A stretch of DNA of 5,818 nucleotides from the NCBI GenBank assembly GCA_947374105.1, contig CANCAO010000123.1, forward strand, positions 1 through 5,818, written 5' to 3'. Numbering within the stretch: the first letter of the stretch is position 1; each line of letters begins with the position of its first letter. Below are positions 1 to 5,335 of this stretch, in pieces. The notes under the pieces are model-generated. The model saw only the letters and a program-made list of their open reading frames with translations, was not told the origin of the DNA and did no database searches. The translations under genes and the position numbers were made by a program. This DNA is from Comamonadaceae bacterium (lineage in GTDB: Bacteria; Pseudomonadota; Gammaproteobacteria; Burkholderiales; Burkholderiaceae_C).

Positions 1-73
1 AAGCGGAAATATCAATCTTCAAGCCTAGCGACCGCTGTTCGAGCTCAATGACGATCTCTTGACAGACACACAC
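1..73 (-). other. Coding-like tail in a shifted frame: frameshifted 3' end of the neighbouring gene, or start of a further gene
   Basis: On the minus strand, a frame offset from the 45-500 gene is open from 121 to the left edge. Past the dinucleotide run at 66-73 it reads CQEIVIELEQ, then RSLGLKIDIS. The residues alternate between hydrophobic and polar and the codons look like those of the genes here, so it resembles real protein rather than chance. No ATG precedes it in this frame. A GGGAG lies 7 nt before an ATC codon, and TTG and GTG codons follow further on. It is either the true C-terminus of the upstream gene, lost through a 2-nt contraction of the GT repeat, or the beginning of a sixth operon gene with an unusual start. 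The sequence alone does not decide between these. Confidence 0.35.
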
Positions 74-500
74 CGCCAACTTGGCCGTGATGTGCCAACT
101 CCCGCACCAAAAGCAAGTCGGCTACAAAAAGACGATGCTTATTGAGCGCAGCTGGTGCATGTCGTCCAGTGGCCAGATCCACCACTTTCACAAAAGCCTG
201 CTCGATAGCGGCAATGCTCCAGCAGCGATCTGAAGTTCCCAGGACGACAAGCAGGCCTGATGTCAGTCGGCCTGTAGGGTCCGCCACATCCAGCATCTGG
301 CCCTGCAGCCCTGAAACATGTGGCATTAGCCAGTTTTCTGCCGTCTCGATGGCTGCTTCAAGTTCGGCTTCTGCGGGCGTATTAATGCCAGGCAGCAAGC
401 GCTGCGCTCCACCATACAACCGCGAAAGCTCGACAGAATTGCCGTCCTGCTCGGTGAGCAGAACGTAATCCTGTTTTTCGATTTTCAGAGTCAAGCCCAT
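45..500 (-). CDS. Conserved-looking protein of unknown function, last visible gene of the operon
   Basis: A 151-residue protein that I do not recognise. It starts MGLTLKIEKQDYVLL, has no signal peptide or membrane segment, and looks soluble and cytoplasmic. The middle holds an acidic helix (AEAELEAAIETAENWL, about residues 42-57). The second half is rich in hydrophobic strand and helix segments (SGLLVVLG, AFVKVVDLATG, HRLFVADLLLVRELAHHG). I chose the ATG at 500 because a GGCGGA lies just before it. A TTG at 518 would overlap the stop of the upstream hydrolase gene but has no ribosome binding site. With the ATG start the gap to that gene is 14 nt, so the two are very likely co-transcribed. The last eight residues (VCLSRDRH) follow a GT dinucleotide run and look unlike the rest. 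The adjacent frame continues more convincingly, so the annotated C-terminus may be an artefact of a frameshift. Confidence 0.7.
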   Translation of the reverse strand: MGLTLKIEKQDYVLLTEQDGNSVELSRLYGGAQRLLPGINTPAEAELEAAIETAENWLMPHVSGLQGQMLDVADPTGRLTSGLLVVLGTSDRCWSIAAIEQAFVKVVDLATGRHAPAALNKHRLFVADLLLVRELAHHGQVGGVCLSRDRH

Positions 501-514
501 CAGAATCCGCCAAT

Positions 515-1132
515 TCAAGACAAATAGCGTACGGCCAGCTGGAATGCACGCTCATCAACACCGTGGCCAAGGCCGGGCAACAAGTCCAGCGTGACATCAC
601 CGCCCAGGGTTTTGATTTGTTGATGCGCCTGAATTGACCATTGAGGTGCAACCACGCCATCCTGCTCACCGTGAATAAGATGCACTTTTACGCCAGTTGG
701 TGCGACCCACACTGACTGAGCAAAGCGCCCGGCTATTGCGATGACTTTGCCTGCAACAGAATTTGCCGATTGAGTAGATTCGAGCGACATGATTGATCCT
801 TGCGAGAACCCCACCAGCACAGTGTTCTGCGGTTCAATCCCGCTTTTGTCCTGCCAATGGCTGATCGTCTCGAGATACAGCGGCATGGCCTGCGCAATCC
901 GTTGAGGACGATTTTCTTCAGTAACACCCACCACTGAGAACCATTCCTTGCCTCTACCCAGTTCGGATGGATGCGGCGCTTCGACGCTGACGACGGTCGC
1001 TTGCGGTTGAGCCTGTGCCAACGCTCGACCAACCGGTGCGAGGTCTCGCGCCGATGAGCCAACACCGTGAAACAACAGAACGAGTTGAGTTGAGGCTTCT
1101 GGGCGAGCTATTAGGATTGAGTCTTCAGGCAT
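515..1132 (-). CDS. ypfH: YpfH-type serine esterase (phospholipase/carboxylesterase family alpha/beta-hydrolase)
   Basis: A 205-residue cytoplasmic alpha/beta-hydrolase of the phospholipase/carboxylesterase (Abhydrolase_2) family, close to the E. coli YpfH esterase. The core shows an early strand followed by LLFHGVGSSARD (oxyanion region, residues 19-30), the nucleophile elbow GFSQGS with Ser110, the acid Asp158 in HGEQDGVV, and the base His190 in GLGHGV. The triad is therefore complete. Family members hydrolyse short-chain esters; the natural substrate here is unknown. The start was chosen at the second of two close ATGs (1132). GGAG lies 7 nt before it but only 2 nt before the ATG at 1138, and the mature sequence MPEDSILIARP fits the family. 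The start overlaps the end of the dioxygenase gene by 8 nt (ATGCCTGA), so translation is probably coupled. Its place beside a ring-cleaving dioxygenase suggests a role in handling a ring-cleavage or ester product; that is inference. Confidence 0.88.
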   Translation of the reverse strand: MPEDSILIARPEASTQLVLLFHGVGSSARDLAPVGRALAQAQPQATVVSVEAPHPSELGRGKEWFSVVGVTEENRPQRIAQAMPLYLETISHWQDKSGIEPQNTVLVGFSQGSIMSLESTQSANSVAGKVIAIAGRFAQSVWVAPTGVKVHLIHGEQDGVVAPQWSIQAHQQIKTLGGDVTLDLLPGLGHGVDERAFQLAVRYLS

Positions 1133-1940
1133 GTTCATTCTCCAAAACTTCCAGTTCCAACTGCAGGCCAAAGACATACGACTCCATAGCGAGCACGCCG
1201 TGTCTAATTCCCCCGTTGAGGACGGTCACCGGTCTCTGGGCAGACGTTGCACCACCAGCTACCAACAGCGGCAGGAAGTGCTCAGTCGTGGGATGCGCGC
1301 GTTTTGCATGCGGTGCAATTTCTATGGTCTGACCGAGGCGAGTCATATCTCCGCTCTGTACCGCTTGCCTTACCCAGGCTGAGAACTCTTTGGCATAGCT
1401 CGCCTCTTGCACTTCACCCGTGCGAAATTCGTAGAGGTTGTGCGTGAGACTGCCCGAGCCAACGATCAGCACACCATCTTGGGCCAACGGAGCGAGTGCT
1501 CGACCCAAAGCGAACGCTTTGGCCTCGTCGGTGTCGAATGGCATCGACACCTGAATCACGGGCACATCGGCGTCAGGAAAGAGATGCATCAGGGGCACCC
1601 AGGCGCCATGGTCCAGACCGCGTCGCAAATCCAACTGCGCTGTGATGCCCTTTTGAGCAAGTTGCTGCTGGATCTGAACTGCCAATTCAGGCGAGCCAGG
1701 AGCAGGGTACTGCAGGTCATAAAGCGCGCGCGGAAAGCCTCCGAAGTCGTGAACCGTCTGGGGCTTCTCAGTGGCCGTGATCTGGACACCTTGTGTCATC
1801 CAGTGCGGCGAAACCACCACCACGGCTTTGGGCTTACCAAGAGCCAAACCCAAGACACGCAGCTGGGCACCTGCCAGACCTGGCTCCATGGCAAAGGTAG
1901 GCGCACCGTGCGAGATAAACAAAGAAGGCATCGTGCTCAT
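1125..1940 (-). CDS. ygiD: LigB-family extradiol dioxygenase, YgiD/4,5-DOPA dioxygenase type
   Basis: A 271-residue class III (LigB superfamily) ring-opening dioxygenase of the YgiD/DODA type. These enzymes use a metal to cleave catecholic rings beside the hydroxyls; E. coli YgiD and plant DODA open L-DOPA. The conserved histidines are all present: SHGAP (His11), SPHW (His46), DHGAW (His111), SLTHN (His167) and HPTTEH (His216 and His221). His11, His46 and one of the last pair are the likely metal ligands. Length matches the family. The start is placed at the ATG at 1940, which has GGAG 7 nt upstream; an open frame extends to 1958 but lacks such a site. It is the third gene of the operon, 53 nt behind the DoxX gene and overlapping the esterase gene. 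L-DOPA is the substrate best known for the family, but the operon context suggests the physiological substrate may be another catechol or hydroquinone. Confidence 0.92.
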   Translation of the reverse strand: MSTMPSLFISHGAPTFAMEPGLAGAQLRVLGLALGKPKAVVVVSPHWMTQGVQITATEKPQTVHDFGGFPRALYDLQYPAPGSPELAVQIQQQLAQKGITAQLDLRRGLDHGAWVPLMHLFPDADVPVIQVSMPFDTDEAKAFALGRALAPLAQDGVLIVGSGSLTHNLYEFRTGEVQEASYAKEFSAWVRQAVQSGDMTRLGQTIEIAPHAKRAHPTTEHFLPLLVAGGATSAQRPVTVLNGGIRHGVLAMESYVFGLQLELEVLENEHA

Positions 1941-1993
1941 GTTCAGACTCCAGTTCAAGATGGATCAATGTGTCGGCTCGTTCTTTTTCGCTC

Positions 1994-2464
1994 TCATTCG
2001 CTCTTGGTGCTCAAGACACGATCGACGGATACGCGACCGCCACCAGAGGCAAGCAGCGAAACACTCAGAGCGAACAGCGCCAAGGCGTATTCATAGCCAC
2101 CTTTGTCAAGGAAGAAACCCTTGCTGAAGTGCACCGCAAAAATAGCAATCAGCATGGCGAACGCTAGCGCAGCAGCAGCCGGGCGCACCAGCAATCCAAT
2201 GATGAGCGCTAGGCCGCCAAAGAATTCGGCTGCGCCAGCCAGCAAGGCCATCAGATAACCTGGGCTCAGGCCAACGGAGTCAAAAAACTGACCCGTGCCT
2301 TCCAAGCCGTAGCCGCCAAAAGCACCAAAGAGTTTTTGTGCGCCATGGGCAACGAAGATGGCACCGCCTGCAAGGCGCAAGGCCAAGGGAGCCAGGCTGT
2401 CATCGGTCGAGAGCACGCGCTGCACGATCGAGACAGATGAAGTGGTGTTGAAATTAGTGGTCAT
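1994..2464 (-). CDS. DoxX family membrane protein
   Basis: A 156-residue integral inner-membrane protein of the DoxX family. The sequence shows four hydrophobic segments at about residues 25-41, 70-93, 95-113 and 124-141. The family signature HGAQKLFG follows the first (residues 40-47), a conserved Glu80 sits in the second (AGAAEFFGG), and GGYEYAL precedes the last. DoxX was named for a subunit of an archaeal thiosulfate:quinone oxidoreductase. Bacterial stand-alone members are poorly characterised but recur in operons dealing with thiols, quinones and electrophiles. The start at 2464 has GGAAA upstream with a short spacer. The gene lies 45 nt behind the reductase gene and 53 nt ahead of ygiD, consistent with one transcript. 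I infer a quinone-related or electrophile-defence role from the neighbours; the family alone does not give a reaction. Confidence 0.88.
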   Translation of the reverse strand: MTTNFNTTSSVSIVQRVLSTDDSLAPLALRLAGGAIFVAHGAQKLFGAFGGYGLEGTGQFFDSVGLSPGYLMALLAGAAEFFGGLALIIGLLVRPAAAALAFAMLIAIFAVHFSKGFFLDKGGYEYALALFALSVSLLASGGGRVSVDRVLSTKSE

Positions 2465-2509
2465 GATGTTTCCTTTGATTTGGTTGGGTATGGTTTGAAG
2501 TGACAGTTT

Positions 2510-3139
2510 TTAGGCCTTGCGAATCCAAGTGGGTGCGATGCTGGTACCAAGGCCTGCGCCATAGCCCAAGTAAATGTTCAGTCCCGCCAAGGGTTCGAGA
2601 TAGCGAGCGTTTTTCAGGCCACCCGCGTCGACCACCTGAAAGCCAATGCTTTCGGCCAGCGAAGATGCAGTCTGCTTGGCGCGTGCGCTATCGCTGGCGA
2701 CAAACACCGAGACCTTCTGGCCTGCGCCGAAATCGGCACCTTCAGCCATGACCTGGGCAAACACAGTGTTGAAGGCTTTGACGACTTCGATTTCAGGCAC
2801 AGCGCGGGCGATTTCTTCGGCTGCGGAGGTGCTGTGCCCCAGTGTCAAGCCCATGTAATCGGCCGTCAGCGGATTCGTGATGTCAATGACCACTTGACCC
2901 GACAGGTTGCCCACGCTGCGCAAGGCAGCAACGGCTTGTTCATAAGGGGTTGCAACCACGACAGCGTCCATGCCTTGGGCCGCATCCGCCAAATCCGCTG
3001 CGCTAGCGCCATGCTCTTTAGCCAGCGCCTGGGCTTTGACCTGATCGCGACCTGCGACACGGACCTGATGGCCAGCGGCGCTGAGTTGTTTGACGAAGCC
3101 TGCGGCCATGTTGCCGCTACCGATAACGAGAACTTTCAT
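2510..3139 (-). CDS. NAD(P)-binding reductase of the 'NADPH-dependent F420 reductase' family (COG2085 type)
   Basis: A 209-residue cytoplasmic protein with an N-terminal Rossmann fold. It shows MKVLVIGSGNMAAGF (dinucleotide-binding loop, residues 1-15), a second strand ending in GRD (residues 30-32, where Arg31 suits the 2'-phosphate of NADP), VVVATP (60-65), the characteristic VIDITNP (84-90) and KAFNT (121-125). These match the family named after archaeal F420H2:NADP oxidoreductase, and length fits. Most bacterial members occur in organisms without cofactor F420, so the substrate is probably something else, possibly a quinone, flavin or small carbonyl compound. It is the promoter-proximal gene of the leftward operon, with AAAGGAA just upstream of its ATG, and it faces a divergent LysR regulator across 113 nt. 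The fold call is firm, and the electron acceptor cannot be read from the sequence. Confidence 0.88.
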   Translation of the reverse strand: MKVLVIGSGNMAAGFVKQLSAAGHQVRVAGRDQVKAQALAKEHGASAADLADAAQGMDAVVVATPYEQAVAALRSVGNLSGQVVIDITNPLTADYMGLTLGHSTSAAEEIARAVPEIEVVKAFNTVFAQVMAEGADFGAGQKVSVFVASDSARAKQTASSLAESIGFQVVDAGGLKNARYLEPLAGLNIYLGYGAGLGTSIAPTWIRKA

Positions 3140-3183
3140 GATGCTTCCTTTCTGGGTTGGACCCGCACTGCGGGCATGGACTC

Positions 3184-3238
3184 AACTGTATTGATTTCAT
3201 ATTTAAAGATAAACATGCGTTAAATGAATAAACTGTAT
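3184..3238. promoter_or_regulatory. Candidate LysR-type operator region between divergent promoters
   Basis: The region between the LysR gene and the operon contains a perfect 8-bp direct repeat AACTGTAT at 3184-3191 and 3231-3238. Between the copies lies an inverted repeat ATTTAA (3201-3206) / TTAAAT (3220-3225), extended imperfectly by TTCAT on the left and GAA on the right. The left direct-repeat copy covers the predicted -10 of the operon, and the right copy overlaps a TATAAA (3236-3241) that could be the -10 of the regulator gene. LTTRs typically bind partly dyadic AT-rich sites in such divergent intergenic regions. Which element is bound here is inference. Confidence 0.4.
3185..3213 (-). 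promoter_or_regulatory. Predicted promoter of the leftward five-gene operon
   Basis: Reading the minus strand, a -35-like TTTATC (3213-3208) is separated by exactly 17 nt from a -10-like TACAGT (3190-3185). Matches to the sigma-70 consensus are moderate (3 of 6 and 4 of 6), as expected for a promoter needing an activator. It lies about 45-75 nt upstream of the first gene in the most AT-rich part of the window. The assignment is by eye only. Confidence 0.4.
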
Positions 3239-3252
3239 AAAATATCGGAACA

Positions 3253-4155
3253 ATGGATAAATATCAGGAAATGCGCGTCTTCTCGGCCGTGGTCGAAGCC
3301 TCCAGCTTTGTTGGAGCGGCTGAGAGCCTGGATATGTCCAAAGCCGCTGTCTCGCGGTACGTCTCCGAACTTGAGCAGCGACTGGGTGTGCGACTTCTGC
3401 ATCGCACCACCCGCAGGCTCTCGCTGACGCCCGAGGGGGAGGTTTTTTTGGCTCGCTGTCGCGACATCCTCTCAAGCATTGAAGCGTCCGAGGTTGAGAT
3501 CACCACACGCAGCGTTTCTGTCAGCGGCTTGCTGAAAGTGAGCGTGCCTGTCAGCTTCGGTATCCGGCACATGGCGCCCTTGTGGCCAGACTTTTTAGAC
3601 CTTCACCCTCAGCTCAACCTGGACGTCCAGCTCGCCGATAGATTGATTGATCTGGTTGATGAAGGTTTTGATCTAGCGATTCGCATCGCGCGCTTGGAAG
3701 ACTCCAGCTTGATCTCGCGCCAGATCGCAGCAACACGGCTGGTGCTGTGTGCGGCGCCCTCCTACTTAGAGCGCAGAGGTGTGCCTGAGCATCCCTCTGA
3801 GTTGGCTACACACGATGTGGTGAGCTACAGCCTCCTGGCCACAGGTGATCAGTGGCAATTTGAAGGACCTGATGGGTCAGTGAGCGTGAAGGTACGACCT
3901 CGGTTTTGGTCAAACAACGGCGATAGCTGCATCGCTGCTTGTGTTCAGGGGGCAGGTATTCAGCTTCAGCCGACGTTTTTGATTGACGAAGAGCTACGAC
4001 GCGGTGCGCTTGTGGAAGTCCTGCCACAGTACCAGGCAGCAACACTGGGGATTTACGCGGTCTATCCCACACGAAAGTTTGTGCTGCCAAAGGTGAGGGC
4101 TCTCGTTGAGTTTCTTGATGAGAGGCTCAAAGCAGCGCCATGGACAGTTATTTAA
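3253..4155 (+). CDS. LysR-family transcriptional regulator (CrgA-like group)
   Basis: A 300-residue LysR-type regulator of normal length. Residues 1-60 form the winged helix-turn-helix: it opens MDKYQEMRVFSAVVEASSF, the recognition region is MSKAAVSRYVSELEQRLG, and the wing is RLLHRTTRRLSLTPEG. A linker helix and a periplasmic-binding-protein-like effector domain follow (about 90-295; DLAIRIARLEDSSL is typical of the CrgA-like subgroup). The start is fixed by the conserved N-terminus, although the site before it is poor (GGAAC only a few nt from the ATG). It is transcribed away from the reductase-DoxX-dioxygenase operon, the classical arrangement for an LTTR controlling its neighbours. By analogy the effector would be an aromatic or quinone-like compound linked to the operon. 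That is inference; regulators of this group respond to varied ligands. Confidence 0.93.
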   Translation: MDKYQEMRVFSAVVEASSFVGAAESLDMSKAAVSRYVSELEQRLGVRLLHRTTRRLSLTPEGEVFLARCRDILSSIEASEVEITTRSVSVSGLLKVSVPVSFGIRHMAPLWPDFLDLHPQLNLDVQLADRLIDLVDEGFDLAIRIARLEDSSLISRQIAATRLVLCAAPSYLERRGVPEHPSELATHDVVSYSLLATGDQWQFEGPDGSVSVKVRPRFWSNNGDSCIAACVQGAGIQLQPTFLIDEELRRGALVEVLPQYQAATLGIYAVYPTRKFVLPKVRALVEFLDERLKAAPWTVI

Positions 4156-4324
4156 TTCGAAGCCAGCTGCTGTGGGGGTTCACAAAGTTCAAGTCTTATG
4201 AGCAGTCTTTCGTAAATGTCTGCACTTGGCGCCGCAGCGGTCACTCAAAGCACTGATCCAACCATATCACCCCATTCACCACCCGAAACGCCGCATGCAC
4301 TGCCCACACCAGCGAAAGGTGTAG

Positions 4325-4387
4325 CGTACCGAGCTATGGAGTCTGACCGTGTGGGGCTGCGCTCGCGCAGGCTTGAACGTACCGAGC
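4325..4387. repeat. 10-bp direct repeat flanking a GC-rich palindrome
   Basis: CGTACCGAGC occurs at 4325-4334 and again at 4378-4387, 53 bp apart. Between them is the palindrome CTGCGC-TC-GCGCAG at 4357-4370, which can form a 6-bp GC stem. The layout could be part of a dispersed extragenic palindromic repeat, a small mobile-element remnant or chance. No terminal inverted repeats or transposase are seen, and there is only one copy in the window. Confidence 0.4.
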
Positions 4388-4529
4388 GTTGAGTGTTTTG
4401 GGGAACGGCTTTTTTGATCTGGCGAAGCTGCGCTGCGGTCAGCGGGCCTTCGTCGGCCTCGTATTGCGATAGCAGCTTGACGGTTTCGCGGGTGACGCCG
4501 GGTCCACTCGATGAGCAATTTGAAGACAT
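4388..4529 (-). pseudogene. Possible gene remnant downstream of yhaV, unknown function
   Basis: On the minus strand an ATG at 4529, nine nt past the yhaV stop, opens a frame that reads GVTRETVKLLSQYEADEGPL and then TAAQLRQIKKAVPQ. The composition and codon use of these roughly 35 residues look genuine, and the segment would be mostly helical. Before it the frame is Ser/Cys-rich and unlikely. After about 4390 it enters the repeat/palindrome region and becomes arginine- and serine-rich nonsense until a stop at 4245. There is no clear ribosome binding site. I read it as the remains of a truncated or frameshifted gene, and I do not recognise the family. A genuine small protein of up to 94 residues is the alternative. 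Confidence 0.35.
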
Positions 4530-4537
4530 GGTGAAAT

Positions 4538-4990
4538 TTATGCCCACTGAGACTTGCTCGCTGATATGAGCGCGGCCCAGTCGTCTGGAGGATGACCCCG
4601 CTGGAGCATTTTTTGAAATACGGCATACGGATCACTCTTGCTGCCGGATGATCTCAAGGTGTTTTCGTCATTGACCCACGCAAAGATGATGATCTTGGCT
4701 TTGGAGTCAAACCGGAAAAACAACCGAAACCTTCGCCCAATCTTGGCCCGTCGCCAGTGTCTGAACGCAGGGCCCATGGTGTTGCCCTGCCGATACTCCT
4801 CGCGATTGGGGTCACTCGGCACGGTCTCGAGCATCAGTTGAGACAAGGCATTGAAAAGTTTGACGTTGGCATTCGACTCATACCCTTGTGGGTCTTGGGT
4901 CTGCGCCCGTTGCGAGGCGGCTTGCAGCTTCTGGAGTTGCTCAATCACACAATCGTGGAAAAGCAAATTCCAACCGTGGCGCTGAATCAC
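4538..4990 (-). CDS. yhaV: YhaV family type II toxin (mRNA interferase)
   Basis: A 150-residue toxin, close in length to E. coli YhaV (about 154). YhaV belongs to the RelE superfamily and is a ribosome-associated endoribonuclease that cuts mRNA, arresting growth unless bound by PrlF. The family sequence is intact. The N-terminus HGWNLLFHDC (residues 5-14) is followed by a helical region, the PSDPNREEYRQGNTMG block (58-73), the basic HWRRAKIGRRFRLFFRF segment (78-94), FAWVNDENTLR (103-113) and SKSDPYAVF (117-125). It starts with GTG at 4990, which overlaps the TGA of the antitoxin gene (GTGA). No strong ribosome binding site precedes it, so translation depends on coupling to prlF and would yield less toxin than antitoxin. 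Nothing points to inactivation. Confidence 0.93.
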   Translation of the reverse strand: MIQRHGWNLLFHDCVIEQLQKLQAASQRAQTQDPQGYESNANVKLFNALSQLMLETVPSDPNREEYRQGNTMGPAFRHWRRAKIGRRFRLFFRFDSKAKIIIFAWVNDENTLRSSGSKSDPYAVFQKMLQRGHPPDDWAALISASKSQWA

Positions 4991-5307
4991 AGCGCTACAT
5001 CACCATGGATATCTTCGCTCAGATCGACGGGCCGCTTGATGGCCGACAGCATGGAGATCGCTAATTCATTGGGTAGCGTGGAGATATGCAGACCAGACGC
5101 GATGTCTTTTTCAAGCAGTGCCAGGAAGCCCGCGATGGCGGGGTCTTCATGGACGTCGCTTTCGACACGGGTGACCACGACTTGTGAGCCCATCAAATCG
5201 AACGCCACCTTCCCACCGAAATCTACGCCAAGTGCTTGACGAATGGGTTTGGGCAAGGTGATCTGCCCTTTCGAGGTGATGGTGGCGACTTCGTGAACAG
5301 CTTGCAT
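4987..5307 (-). CDS. prlF: PrlF (SohA) family antitoxin, AbrB-type
   Basis: A 106-residue antitoxin of the PrlF/SohA family (E. coli PrlF is about 111 residues). The N-terminal half is an AbrB/SpoVT swapped-hairpin DNA-binding domain with the hallmark ATITSKGQITLPKPIRQALG (residues 8-27) followed by GGKVAFDL and QVVVTR. The acidic C-terminal half (DPAIAGFLALLEKDI, VDLSEDIHGDVAL) would wrap and neutralise YhaV. I chose the ATG at 5307, with AGAG about 8 nt upstream; an in-frame TTG at 5325 lacks a site. The gene is first in a two-gene operon, and its stop overlaps the toxin start. PrlF is known to bind its own promoter together with YhaV; the palindrome at 5338-5357 is the likely operator. The pair is intact and probably active. 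Confidence 0.93.
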   Translation of the reverse strand: MQAVHEVATITSKGQITLPKPIRQALGVDFGGKVAFDLMGSQVVVTRVESDVHEDPAIAGFLALLEKDIASGLHISTLPNELAISMLSAIKRPVDLSEDIHGDVAL

Positions 5308-5335
5308 GGCAAGGTCTCTTTCCAATGAAGTGCAA

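Larger units (their letters stand above)
4156..4537. other. Gap between convergent lysR and yhaV genes, without a convincing complete gene
   Basis: These 382 nt separate the LysR gene from the toxin gene, which converge on them. The half nearest lysR (4156-4387) has no coding character on either strand. It holds a short stem GCAGTC/GTCTGC (4202-4207 with 4218-4223, one mismatch), a stem ACACC/GGTGT (4306-4310 with 4318-4322), a GC palindrome at 4357-4370 and a 10-bp direct repeat. The half nearest yhaV has a coding-like remnant, described separately. No strong rho-independent terminator for either gene is visible. Confidence 0.6.

Noticed and set aside
142..468. Plus-strand open frame opposite the unknown gene
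   Set aside because: Ser/Pro/Arg-rich low-information protein antisense to a frame with better coding character and operon context.
1125..1958. Longer dioxygenase start at 1958
   Set aside because: The ATG at 1940 has GGAG at 7 nt spacing and gives the normal family N-terminus; the upstream start has no comparable site.
1407..2096. Long plus-strand open frame (229 codons) opposite the dioxygenase gene
   Set aside because: It is antisense to ygiD, whose family motifs and ribosome binding site are clear. The predicted protein is rich in Arg, His and Gln without recognisable motifs, as expected of an antisense shadow.
4385..4415. Hairpin AGCGTT/AACGGCT followed by six T as a terminator for lysR
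   Set aside because: The stem is short with a bulge and a 13-nt loop. It lies about 230 nt past the lysR stop, and the T run is also explained by lysine codons of the coding-like fragment on the other strand.
4276..4635. Minus-strand open frame overlapping yhaV and the gap region
   Set aside because: Its first part overlaps yhaV in another frame and the remainder is Arg-rich sequence over the repeats. No start site or domain supports it.
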